Part shown: in pieces, positions 26,460 to 34,494 of the stretch
Layout of the letters: each line of letters opens with the position of its first letter
How positions within the stretch are numbered: the stretch's first letter is position 1
DNA from: Micromonospora sp. Llam0
GTDB taxonomy: Bacteria; Actinomycetota; Actinomycetes; Mycobacteriales; Micromonosporaceae
DNA length: 64,000 nt
Assembly (NCBI RefSeq): GCF_003751085.1
Contig: NZ_RJJY01000002.1
Coordinates: 1,674,001-1,738,000, forward strand
Direction of reading: 5' to 3'
Made by a program: the position numbers and the translations under genes
The notes under the pieces: generated by a model
Database searches by the model: none
What the model was told of the DNA's origin: nothing
Seen by the model: only the letters and a program-made list of their open reading frames with translations

Positions 26460-27578
26460 ATGGAGCAAGCTCGCCTACTCGACGAGCTGGCGGCCGCCGG
26501 GCATCTTTCGGGAGCCTGGCGGCCCCACTTCGAGCGAGTCCCGCGTCATGAGTTCGTGCCCGAGGTCGCTTGGTTCGGCTGGGACAACCGGGTGATCTCC
26601 CGCGCTGACGAGCCGGAAGCATGGCTCCATGCCGCGTACGCTGATGAGCCGATCGTGACGCAGTTCGACGACGGCAAGGTGTTGCCCGGCGGCGCACGCG
26701 GGCTGTCGCCGTCGAGTTCTCTGTCTATGCCGACGCTCGTCGCTCGCATGTTGGATGCCGCGATGATCGTCGACGGCATGCGCGTATTGGAGATCGGCAC
26801 GGGTAGCGGCTGGAGCACGGCGCTGCTCGCCGACCGGCTCGGCGACGCGAACGTGACAAGCATTGAGATCGACACGACGATCTTGCGCGCGGCGCAGCAG
26901 GCGTTACGACAGGCGGGCTACGCGCCGACCACGGTCGCGGCCGATGGCACCGAGGGTTATGCCGCTCACGCTCCCTATGACCGCGTGCTCGCCACCTGTT
27001 CTGTGTACCGCGTCCCGCCCGCGTGGATCGCTCAGACCCGGCCGGGCGGGTACATCGTGACGCCATGGCGTCTCGCGATGCCGAGTGGCCTGCTCGTTCG
27101 CCTTCAGGTCAACGAGGACGGTACAGCTTCCGGGCCGTTCGTTGTCCCGGCGTGGTTCATGGTGATGCGCGACCAACGCCGGTCAACCGATGAAGTGCCC
27201 ATGACCGGCCCAGCGCTTGACGGTCGTACCAGCCTCCGGCGAGGCGAGGTCTTCGGGAGCGAGTCGGCTCAGTTTGCTGTCGCCGTGCTCGTGCCGAGCT
27301 GCGACCAATGGACCGAGAGTGGCGAGGCAGGTGTGACCGTACGGCTGGACGATCTCGCCTCGGGCTCATGGGCGGCGGTCGCCTACGGCGACGAGTCCGG
27401 CACCGACTTCGCCGTCCGGCAGGGCGGTCCACGACGGCTCTGGAACGAGGTCGAGGCAGCCTACGCCTGGTGGCAGGACGCTGGTCGGCCCGAGTACACC
27501 CGGTTCGGCTTGACAGTGGACGGCACGACACAGCGCCTCTGGATCGACGAGCCGGGAACCGTTGTCGCCAACGTCTGA
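26460..27578 (+). CDS. RiPP-associated protein-L-isoaspartate methyltransferase homologue
   Basis: A 372-residue SAM-dependent O-methyltransferase of the PIMT family. SSSLSMPTLVARMLDA (85-100) is the PIMT active-site strand, and VLEIGTGSGWSTALLA (109 onward) is SAM motif I. The C-terminus carries WWQDAGRP (337-344), RFGLTV (348-353) and LWIDEP, the extension found in PIMT homologues of lanthipeptide, lasso, graspetide and imiditide clusters but not in repair PIMTs. ATG 26460 is two bases past the peptide stop (GTG 26454 is an alternative overlapping start). Likely reaction: methyl esterification of one Asp of the peptide, then spontaneous aspartimide formation. Intact frame. Confidence 0.82.
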   Translation: MEQARLLDELAAAGHLSGAWRPHFERVPRHEFVPEVAWFGWDNRVISRADEPEAWLHAAYADEPIVTQFDDGKVLPGGARGLSPSSSLSMPTLVARMLDAAMIVDGMRVLEIGTGSGWSTALLADRLGDANVTSIEIDTTILRAAQQALRQAGYAPTTVAADGTEGYAAHAPYDRVLATCSVYRVPPAWIAQTRPGGYIVTPWRLAMPSGLLVRLQVNEDGTASGPFVVPAWFMVMRDQRRSTDEVPMTGPALDGRTSLRRGEVFGSESAQFAVAVLVPSCDQWTESGEAGVTVRLDDLASGSWAAVAYGDESGTDFAVRQGGPRRLWNEVEAAYAWWQDAGRPEYTRFGLTVDGTTQRLWIDEPGTVVANV

Positions 27579-27751
27579 AGACATCAGCAGTGCTCGGGCG
27601 GACGTACCTGTCGCCCAGCGGATCTTGGCCGCAAATCATCGCCACAGCGATCGTGGCAGGATCAGCTGCGTATCTGGAGCGGCTAATCAAAACGACCATT
27701 GACGCCGGATTCCGGTGGCGGGTCGGCACCGCAGTCGGCAGGATCGGGGGA

Positions 27752-28498
27752 ATGACCACCGAACCAGACCGGCAGGCGGTCGGCTCACTGCGGGCCGTGG
27801 CGATCGACGCGCCGGACATCGACCGCCTGGCCACCTTCTACGAACAGCTCGCCGGCTGGCGACGCCGCCCCACCGGTGACGATGACGACGACTGGATCAC
27901 CCTCGTCACCGACGACGGCTGGCGGATCGGGCTGCAACAGGCCGTCGACCACGTACCGCCGGACTGGCCCGGCCAGGACCGTCCGCAGCAGGCCCACCTC
28001 GACTTCCAGGTGTCGGACATCGACGCGGCGGCGGACCGCGCCCAGCAGATCGGCGCCAGCCTGCTGCAACGCAACGAACGGTGGCACACCCTCGCCTGCC
28101 CGGCCGGCCACCCGTTCTGCCTGTGTCTGAAAGCCGACGAGCCGCAAACCACCCTGGCGGGCGTCATGCTCGACTGCCCCGACGCCAAGGAGCTGAGCCA
28201 CTTCTACGCGGGGCTGCTCGGCAAACCGGTGACCTACGAGGGGGACGGCATCGCCATGATCGGCGAACAGGGCGCGCAACCCGTGCTGTTCCAGCAGGTC
28301 GAGCAGTACGCCGCGCCCCGCTGGCCGGATCCGGCGTACCCGCAGCAGATCCACCTCGACGTGCAGGTCCAGGACGTGGACGCCGCCGAACGAGCCGCCC
28401 TCGCCATCGGCGCCACCCGGCTGGACGGTGCCGGCCCCGGCTGGCGCGTCTACGCCGACCCCGCCGGCCACCCGTTCTGCCTCGTCTGGGCGGCCTGA
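27752..28498 (+). CDS. VOC family protein with two glyoxalase-like modules
   Basis: A 248-residue soluble protein with two tandem VOC modules (about 10-125 and 130-248). Each has the family's end motif: CPAGHPFCLCL near 120 and DPAGHPFCLVWAA at the C-terminus. The first begins LRAVAIDAPDIDRLATFYEQ. ATG at 27752 is preceded by gggggaATG. Such proteins are typically metal-dependent lyases, isomerases or antibiotic-binding proteins; the substrate cannot be told. It stands alone, 173 bp after the methyltransferase. The intervening stretch shows nothing recognisable. Confidence 0.8.
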   Translation: MTTEPDRQAVGSLRAVAIDAPDIDRLATFYEQLAGWRRRPTGDDDDDWITLVTDDGWRIGLQQAVDHVPPDWPGQDRPQQAHLDFQVSDIDAAADRAQQIGASLLQRNERWHTLACPAGHPFCLCLKADEPQTTLAGVMLDCPDAKELSHFYAGLLGKPVTYEGDGIAMIGEQGAQPVLFQQVEQYAAPRWPDPAYPQQIHLDVQVQDVDAAERAALAIGATRLDGAGPGWRVYADPAGHPFCLVWAA

Positions 28499-28596
28499 CC
28501 AGGCGAAATGATCACGACAAGCTGGCGTACCGCTGTCACCATCAGGCCATGGCCCGGCATCACCGACGCCAACATCCTTCGATGAGGGAGGAAGCC

Positions 28597-28938
28597 ATGG
28601 CCGACATGTACGGCGACCGCCGCGAGCCGGCCGGTCCGCGTACCGACGACGTAGCTCAGCCCCGGCGTGGTCGGCAGCCGGTCACCCTGCCGGACTGGAT
28701 CCGCGACCCGGAGCCGGTCCGGGCCACCTGGCGGCAGCGGGCGACGCTGGCCGCGCTGCGCCTGCCCGGCGGACCGAGGGTCCGCCGGGCCTGGTGGCGC
28801 TGGCAGCAGCGGCAACGGCTGCACCGCCGGTTTCCGATCCTGACAGCGTTGATCGCGGTGCCGCTGGCCTTCGTCGCGATCATGGCGCTGCTGTCGCTGG
28901 TCTACTGGCTGTGGGCCCGGATGTGGGTCATCCCGTAG
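28597..28938 (+). CDS. small membrane-anchored hypothetical protein
   Basis: Protein of 113 residues with an Arg/Trp-rich cytoplasmic part and one C-terminal transmembrane helix (LIAVPLAFVAIMALLSLVYW). The start at ATG 28597 is chosen because gggaggaag lies 5-6 bp upstream; an ATG at 28582 precedes that site. It is convergent with the G5/excalibur gene, with 16 bp between them. I do not recognise the family. Confidence 0.55.
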   Translation: MADMYGDRREPAGPRTDDVAQPRRGRQPVTLPDWIRDPEPVRATWRQRATLAALRLPGGPRVRRAWWRWQQRQRLHRRFPILTALIAVPLAFVAIMALLSLVYWLWARMWVIP

Positions 28939-28954
28939 GCCCGACCGGCCGCCA

Positions 28955-29692
28955 CTACTCGCAGGCGACGCCGTCGCCGTCGCGGTCCAGGCCGTAGACG
29001 TCCTGTCCGACGACCCGCACCGGCCCGCGGACGTACGCCGGACCGTTGCCGCTGCCGCCGGCACAGTCGACATCGCTGGCGAACGGCACGCAGGCACCGG
29101 TGTAGCTGGGGTGGCACTGCTGGGCGACCTTGGTGCCGACCAGCACCACCTTGGTGACCGGCTTCTTCGCCACCTTCTCGCTGACCAGTTCCTTGGCGGT
29201 CTGCACCCCGTCGGTGTAGGTCACCCGGTAGGTCAGCGTCTTTACGCCGGTGACACCGGCGGTCTTCACCTTCGTCTTGCCCTTGGCGAGACTGGGGTCG
29301 TCGACCCGCTTCTCCTTGAAGGGGATCTCGCGCGTCTCGGTCACCGTTTTCGTCTCCACCTTCGGCTGCGCAACGCTCGGGGCGGCGGCCGTCGGGGTCG
29401 GGGTCGGGGAGGCGGTCGGGCTGGCCGAGGCAGAGCCGCGTGCCACGGCGGAGGTGGGCGGTGCCGACCGGTCGCCGTCGGCGCCGCTTCCGCTGAGCGC
29501 GGTGAGGTTGTCCCCGGTGGCCTGCGGCTCCGAGGAGACCAGGCCGGCCAGGAACGAGCCGCCGCCGCAGAGCAGGACGAAGACCGCCAGACCGACGCCG
29601 AGGTAGGCGGCGGCCTTCTGGCCGGGGCCGAGCCGCCCGGCACCGGTGGTGGGCAACGGACGCTGGTTGATGTCGCGCGCTGGATAGGTCAC
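28955..29692 (-). CDS. secreted/anchored G5 and excalibur domain protein
   Basis: A 245-residue protein with a short cytoplasmic start, one transmembrane segment at about 27-52 (AAAYLGVGLAVFVLLCGGGS), a Ser/Thr/Pro/Ala spacer to about 108, and a G5 domain at about 110-190 (ETKTVTETREIPFKEKRVDD, then GVKTLTYRVTYTDG). It ends in an excalibur calcium-binding domain (DVDCAGGSGNGP and LDRDGDGVACE). G5 domains bind cell-wall amino sugars and excalibur domains bind calcium, so the protein should sit outside the cell at the wall. Domain identity is clear; the biological job is unknown. Confidence 0.85.
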   Translation of the reverse strand: MTYPARDINQRPLPTTGAGRLGPGQKAAAYLGVGLAVFVLLCGGGSFLAGLVSSEPQATGDNLTALSGSGADGDRSAPPTSAVARGSASASPTASPTPTPTAAAPSVAQPKVETKTVTETREIPFKEKRVDDPSLAKGKTKVKTAGVTGVKTLTYRVTYTDGVQTAKELVSEKVAKKPVTKVVLVGTKVAQQCHPSYTGACVPFASDVDCAGGSGNGPAYVRGPVRVVGQDVYGLDRDGDGVACE

Positions 29693-29858
29693 CGGCGAAG
29701 TGTGCCGGTCGGCATCGATGGCTCACAGCAGTCGAAGAGGGACAGTTTTCCGCGACCAGGTCATCGGAGATATCCGATCATCCTCTCTCGGCGGCCGTCT
29801 CGCTCAGTCCAGCTCGGACTCAGCGGTGGTGGTGGATGCCCGAACCGGCAAGGTGACT

Positions 29859-31307
29859 TCAGCTCAAATACGGCCAGGGTGCATGGACCTGCACCGGGAT
29901 CGGACGGGTTTCGGTAGTACCGTCACCGAGCTGGCCCAGGTCGTTCAGGCCCCAGGCGACCACGGTGTAGTTGGGCTGCAGGGCCAAACTGTGATAGCCG
30001 CCGGCAGCGATGGCTCTGATCTGGAACAGGAATTGCGTGCAGGGAGCCGCCTGCCCCACCGCACACACCCGCACCGGAGTGGTTCGGCTCTCGTAGGTGC
30101 CGTCACCAAGCTGGCCGTCACCGTTAGCGCCCCAGGTGAGCACACCGCCGCTGCTGAGCTGCGCCATGCTGTGGTTCCCGCCGGCGCTGATGTGTCGAAT
30201 CCCGTACAGGAAGCGGTCGCATGGCGCGGTCTGCCCCATCGCGCACACCCGCACCGGGGTAAGGCGGCCTACGGCGGTGCCGTCACCAAGCTGACCATCA
30301 CCGTTGTTCCCCCAGGTCACGGCGCGGCCGTCGCCGAGCAGCGCCATGCTGTGGGTGTCGCCACCCGCCATGGCCTTCACCGCGTTCAGGAACCGGGTGC
30401 AGGGCGCGGTCTGCCCCACCGCACACACCCGCACCGGGGTGAGCCGCTCCTCGACAGTGCCGTCACCGAGCTGGCCAGAACCGTTCGGCCCCCAGGCAAC
30501 GGCAAGCACGCTGTCCACCGCCGCCAAGGTGTGGCCCCCGCCGGTCGCGATTGACCTGACTCCAGTCAGAAACTGGCTGCAGGGCGCGACCTGACCCACC
30601 GCGCACACCCGCACCGGGGTGAGGCGTTGGTCGGTGGTGCCGTCACCAAGCTGGCCGTAGAAGTTCCAGCCCCAGGCGACCACGGTGCCATCGGTCAGCT
30701 GGGCAACACTGTGAAGATCCCCTGCCGCCAGGCTTCGGACTCCGCTCAGAAACTGGCTGCAGGGGGCGACCTGACCCACCGCGCACACCCGCACCGGAGT
30801 GCTGCGGAGCTCCCTGGTGCCGTCACCGAGAATACCTCCCCCGTTGAAGCCCCAGGCGACGACCGTACGGTCCCGCAGCAGCGCAAGACTGTGAAACTCT
30901 CCCGCCGCGACCGCGATCACGCCCGAGAGCAACCGGGTGCATCGTCCGTCCTCGAACACAGCGCAGACCGGCACCGGGATCGGGCTCCAGTGGCCGGGCG
31001 GCTCGTACCCGTTATAGCCCCAGACGACAACCGTACCGTCCGAGCGCAGGGCCACGCTGTGCCGAGGGCCGGCGGCGATGGCCTGCACGGCACCGAGTAC
31101 TGCCGGAACCTGTCGATCCCCGGCTGAGCGTGCAGCCGCCTCGGCGGCTGCACGCTCAGCCGGTTCGCTGGCGTACCCCATGGAGGCATCACCGATCACC
31201 AGAACCATCGCCAGCAGCACGGCGACGCTGACAGCCGACCATCGGCGGCGGGCCCCTGCCGTGAGGAATGTCGGGTCTGGCTTCCATCCCGATGGACAGC
31301 TGCCCAT
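29859..31307 (-). CDS. secreted RCC1-repeat beta-propeller protein
   Basis: A 482-residue protein with an N-terminal signal segment (RRWSAVSVAVLLAMVLVIGD). About seven RCC1-type repeats of roughly 55-60 residues follow, each with VVAWG.N..GQLGDGT and HS.A, enough for a closed seven-bladed propeller. Each repeat also carries CAVGQ.APC, giving a regular Cys pair per blade, likely disulfides outside the cell. The start at 31307 is chosen for the strong site tggaggaa upstream; the frame is open 61 codons further. The upstream leader (31308-31500) is unusually AT-rich for this window, hinting at horizontal origin. Partner unknown; RCC1 propellers usually bind proteins. Confidence 0.82.
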   Translation of the reverse strand: MGSCPSGWKPDPTFLTAGARRRWSAVSVAVLLAMVLVIGDASMGYASEPAERAAAEAAARSAGDRQVPAVLGAVQAIAAGPRHSVALRSDGTVVVWGYNGYEPPGHWSPIPVPVCAVFEDGRCTRLLSGVIAVAAGEFHSLALLRDRTVVAWGFNGGGILGDGTRELRSTPVRVCAVGQVAPCSQFLSGVRSLAAGDLHSVAQLTDGTVVAWGWNFYGQLGDGTTDQRLTPVRVCAVGQVAPCSQFLTGVRSIATGGGHTLAAVDSVLAVAWGPNGSGQLGDGTVEERLTPVRVCAVGQTAPCTRFLNAVKAMAGGDTHSMALLGDGRAVTWGNNGDGQLGDGTAVGRLTPVRVCAMGQTAPCDRFLYGIRHISAGGNHSMAQLSSGGVLTWGANGDGQLGDGTYESRTTPVRVCAVGQAAPCTQFLFQIRAIAAGGYHSLALQPNYTVVAWGLNDLGQLGDGTTETRPIPVQVHAPWPYLS

Positions 31308-31554
31308 TGATTCCTCCACAGGACGAGTCAGGAACGACAACGATGGGAGTTGGTGAAATGCGACCGGCTTTCGCTTTACCTCTAACATCGAGGGCGACGA
31401 CAAGAGAGTCGGAACAGAATCAATGTAAAACAATGCAGCATGATCGAGAAAGAGGCCGATCGAACGAGTATTAAACTCACAAATAGCCACCGGTTCGCCG
31501 GGGGCGGCCCGTGATCAGCAGTACGCCGAGTCGCTGACCGCGTACCGCCGTCGA

Positions 31555-32202
31555 TCAGGCCGGGACGGGCACGGCGCCGAGGGCACGGCCGGCCTCCCGG
31601 GCGGCCTGCAGCGCTCCGGCGTGCAACTGCGCGGCCTCGTCGGTGAAGGCGTCCAGCGCGGGGTTGACTCCGACCAGGGTGAACTCACGTTCCACCACGG
31701 TGAGCTCGGCACCCCAGCAGTCGGCGATGACCCGCCGCAGGTACGGCGTGGAGTGGTCCCAGCCCTCCCGTGGGGTGCCCGGTCCGTACGCGCCGCCACG
31801 GACCGTGGCGAGCACGACCGGCTTGCCGGCGAGGAACGGGACCCCGGTCGCCCGCGCATCGGCCAGGACCACATCGAGGTACGTCTTGAAGTGCTGAGAG
31901 ACGCCGTAGTTGTAGAGCGGTACGGCGAACAGGATCGCGTCGGCTGCGATCAGTTCGTCCACGAGTGTCGCGGCGAGGGCGACGGCGTCGCGCTGCTCGG
32001 CGGTCTGCTCCTGGGCCGGCGTCATGCCGGCGGTCACCGCGGCCGCCCAGACGGTGGACGGCAGGGTGTCGACGCCGATGTGGCGGGTCACCACCGGGTC
32101 GCCGGGGTGGGCGGCGCGCCACTCCTGTTCGACGATGTCGGCGATCTCGCGGCTTGCGGAACCGTGCGTACGGATGCTGGCGTCCAGCCGGAACAGGGTC
32201 AC
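31555..32202 (-). CDS. azoR: FMN-dependent NADH-azoreductase-like flavodoxin-fold protein
   Basis: About 215 residues with the AzoR pattern: RLDASIRTHGSASREIADIV at the FMN-phosphate loop, AVPLYNYGVSQHFKTYLD in the middle, and RGGAYGPGTPREGWDH. It would reduce quinones or azo compounds with NAD(P)H. The GTG at 32202 is preceded by ggag at a good distance; GTG at 32205 or an upstream TTG (32229) are alternatives. It diverges from the MarR gene at 32325, with two copies of a palindrome between them, so the regulator probably represses this gene until a quinone or electrophile appears. Confidence 0.82.
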   Translation of the reverse strand: MTLFRLDASIRTHGSASREIADIVEQEWRAAHPGDPVVTRHIGVDTLPSTVWAAAVTAGMTPAQEQTAEQRDAVALAATLVDELIAADAILFAVPLYNYGVSQHFKTYLDVVLADARATGVPFLAGKPVVLATVRGGAYGPGTPREGWDHSTPYLRRVIADCWGAELTVVEREFTLVGVNPALDAFTDEAAQLHAGALQAAREAGRALGAVPVPA

Positions 32203-32224
32203 CACTACTCCAGTTGCTCGTAGG

Positions 32225-32272
32225 TTCAAGCTTGAAGCCCAACGGTAGCTGCCGTCGGTTCAAGCTTGAACC
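32225..32272. promoter_or_regulatory. paired palindromic operators for the MarR-type regulator
   Basis: Two identical 12-bp palindromes, ttcaagcttgaa, at 32225-32236 and 32259-32270, with centres 34 bp apart, about three helical turns. The second extends to ggttcaagcttgaacc. They lie between the divergent azoreductase and MarR genes, the expected place for autoregulatory MarR sites. The palindromes are direct observation; the binding protein is inference. Confidence 0.75.
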
Positions 32273-32324
32273 TGTTGAGACATCCGTCACTTCAACGGTG
32301 AAGCGCAGACGTACGCTTGGCCTT

Positions 32325-32816
32325 GTGCCAGACGAACCCAGGTGGCTGACCGACCGCGAACGCGAGGCGTGGTTGGCCCTGGCCAAGCTCATGTTCAACC
32401 TGCCCAGCGCGCTCGACGCCCAGCTGCTGCGGGAGAACGACCTCACGCTGTTCGACTACTTCGTGCTCAGCGTCCTGTCCATGACCCCCGGCCGCACCCT
32501 GCGCCTGAGCGAGCTCGCCGGTCACGTCTCCAGCTCACTGTCCCGGCTGTCGAACGTCGTCAAGCGCCTGGAACGACGCGGTCTGTTACGGCGCGAGCCC
32601 GACGCCGACAACCCCCGCTACACCACCGCCGTCCTCACCGACGCCGGCTGGGACCTGGTCGTCGCCGCCGCCCCCGGGCACGTCACCGCCGTCCGCCGGT
32701 ACGTCATCGACGGCCTCACCGACCACCAGATCGACGTACTCCGCGCAGTCGCCTGCCACGTCACCCGCAACCTCTCGGGCGGAGACCCATCGAGTGCTAC
32801 ACCAGGTACCTCATGA
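32325..32816 (+). CDS. MarR family transcriptional regulator
   Basis: A 163-residue regulator with a winged helix-turn-helix: LFDYFVLSVLSMTPGRTLRL, then SELAGHVSSSLSRLSNVVKR as the recognition helix and REPDADNPRYTTAVLTDAG as the wing. GTG start at 32325 (VPDEPRWLTDREREAW). It is divergent from the azoreductase with twin operators between, so it likely represses both genes. Its stop lies inside the left arm of a 27-bp perfect hairpin. No conserved redox cysteine is visible, so ligand sensing rather than thiol oxidation is more likely. Confidence 0.88.
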   Translation: MPDEPRWLTDREREAWLALAKLMFNLPSALDAQLLRENDLTLFDYFVLSVLSMTPGRTLRLSELAGHVSSSLSRLSNVVKRLERRGLLRREPDADNPRYTTAVLTDAGWDLVVAAAPGHVTAVRRYVIDGLTDHQIDVLRAVACHVTRNLSGGDPSSATPGTS

Positions 32817-32850
32817 GCACCGGATGAGGTACCTGGTGTAGCACTCGATG
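32788..32850. terminator. 27-bp perfect hairpin between convergent genes
   Basis: Left arm 32788-32814 and right arm 32824-32850 are exact reverse complements over 27 bp (core gctacaccaggtacctcat), with a 9-base loop. It overlaps the MarR stop codon and ends 16 bp before the stop of the convergent methyltransferase gene. No T-run follows. It would act as a bidirectional terminator; the unusually long perfect stem could instead mark a remnant of a small inverted-repeat element. Confidence 0.75.
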
Positions 32851-32866
32851 CGACGCTCGCCGTGGA

Positions 32867-33502
32867 TTAGCCCCGGTCGACGAAGCGGAACAGCGTCTCG
32901 TCGAGGCGCAACGCCGCTTGCACCCCCGCGAAACGGTGCACGCCGACCCCGTACCCCTCGGATTTGTCGGAAAGCCAGACCTGGACGAAGCCGGCGGCGG
33001 CGAACCAGTCCAGGATGGTCGGCACCAGGTCCGGCTCGCGACGATGCCGGGTCCAGACCACCGTGCCGCCGGTAGCGGTCAGCTGCGGCGCGGCCGCGAC
33101 CACCCGGGCGACGTCCGCATCGCCGATGTTGCCGAACACCCCGCAGAGCAGGACCAGATCGGCGGGTACGGCACCCGCGTAGTGGGCGGATCGGGCCGCG
33201 TCGCCGGTGACCACCTCAAGGTCGGCGCCGATCGCGGCAGCCCGGCGACGGGCCCGGTCGGCGAGCCGCGGGTCCAGTTCGACGAGCCGGCCGCGCACGT
33301 TCGTCCGGCGGGGATGCCCATCCAGTACGCCGAGCACGTCCCGGCCCTCGCCTGCGCACATGCTCACCACCCGGACCGGGCCCGGCGCGGCTTCGTCCAG
33401 CGTTTCCCGGATCCGGGCCTGCACCACCACCAACCGCCGGGACAGCGCGGAGTCTGGATCCGCGTACGCCTCGTGCCAGGCACTCCAGTCCCGCCGACTC
33501 AT
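32867..33502 (-). CDS. SAM-dependent methyltransferase, class I
   Basis: A 211-residue protein. VRVVSMCAGEGRDVLGVL is SAM-binding motif I, GRLVELDPRLADRARRRA is motif II with the acidic residue for the ribose, and DLVLLCGVFGNIG is the motif IV region. ATG at 33502 gives a natural N-terminus MSRRDWSAWHEAYADPDSAL; the frame is open 56 codons further but that part lacks homology features. Substrate unknown. It is monocistronic, facing the MarR gene across the hairpin. Moderately common in actinobacteria. Confidence 0.78.
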   Translation of the reverse strand: MSRRDWSAWHEAYADPDSALSRRLVVVQARIRETLDEAAPGPVRVVSMCAGEGRDVLGVLDGHPRRTNVRGRLVELDPRLADRARRRAAAIGADLEVVTGDAARSAHYAGAVPADLVLLCGVFGNIGDADVARVVAAAPQLTATGGTVVWTRHRREPDLVPTILDWFAAAGFVQVWLSDKSEGYGVGVHRFAGVQAALRLDETLFRFVDRG

Positions 33503-33545
33503 ATCTGCCGACTTTAGCCAGGTCGGTACCAGCTGCCGCCGCTGA

Positions 33546-34166
33546 TGCCTGAGGGGGCAGGTCCAGATCTGGGTCAACGGCAACTTCAGCTGCTCCGGCA
33601 GCCTCGTGCACGTACGGTGGGTGCTCACCAGCAGCCACTGCGTCCCCCTCGACATACCGACGTACGGCATCGGGGTCTACCTCGGCGACCGCAGGTTCGG
33701 AGCAGGGCACCGCAGCGCGGTCAACTCCATGCAGCGCCGTGGCGGTGGCTACAACCTCATGCTCATCGAGCTTGCTCAGCCGGCAAGGGCGGACCAAGTC
33801 ATCAAGCTCGGGTACGGGTCGGCACCTGTCAACCAGGAAGTGTCGATCAGCGGCTGGGGGCAAACGAACAACGTCGGCACCGGCCCGCCTCAGGTTTCAC
33901 CCGTCCTGAAAATCTGCGGCGTACGGATCTCCAGGGACAACCAGTCCCATTACACCTACCATCTGGTCTACAAGGGCAGCGGGTTCCCCAGCTACGGTGA
34001 CTCGGGAGCCGGGTTGATCTACCAGAACCGGGTGGTGGGCGTCTACTCGAACAGCAACCACCAGCGGGACTATGAGTGGATGGGGATCGCGTTCATGACG
34101 ATCGCCCATCTCGGCTGGATCCACACGGCAAGCAGAGATGAAGTGTTCCCACACGTGTACGACTGA
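33546..34166 (+). pseudogene. chymotrypsin-fold serine protease, truncated and degenerate
   Basis: The frame begins after a stop at 33543 and reads QVQIWVNGNFSCSGSLVHVR then WVLTSSHCV, the strand and catalytic-His motif of trypsin-like proteases. GYGDSGAGL (GDSG) supplies the nucleophile Ser. The segment that should carry the catalytic Asp reads GGYNLMLIEL, with Asn where Asp belongs. There is no signal peptide, propeptide or proper start. The Cys pairs of the family are partly kept. A missing N-terminus plus loss of the Asp argue for a pseudogene; alternatively it could be an inactive homologue with a different start. Confidence 0.65.
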
Positions 34167-34268
34167 CCGACATCCCCTGCGCCGGGGGCGGGCCCGGCTT
34201 CCTGCTGGTGCGTGTGCGGCCCTTGACCGGTACGTCACGGTCGAGGGCCGCTGTGCGTCCGGTGGAGC

Positions 34269-34354
34269 GGAGGGCGTGGGATTCGAACCCACGAAGACAT
34301 TGCTGCCTTACCGGTTTTCAAGACCAGCGCCATCGGCCACTAGGCGAGCCCTCC
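34269..34354 (-). tRNA. tRNA-Ser (anticodon UGA)
   Basis: An 86-nt tRNA on the minus strand. The acceptor arms ggagggc (34348-34354) and gccctcc pair perfectly, the anticodon loop reads cttgaaa giving anticodon TGA, and the long variable arm and the T-arm gtgggttcgaatcccac are typical of tRNA-Ser. The CCA end is not encoded. It decodes UCA. Confidence 0.95.
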
Positions 34355-34494
34355 CGGTGCGAGGCGAGCCGGAGACGGTCGGCTGCCGCGCCGCTGTGCC
34401 CTAGTGTGCCACGGGCCCGGAACCGGTGCCCGGCCCCGTGGTTAACGCGGCAGTAGCCGCCCGGCAACCGGCCCGACCGGGTAAGACTGATGCC

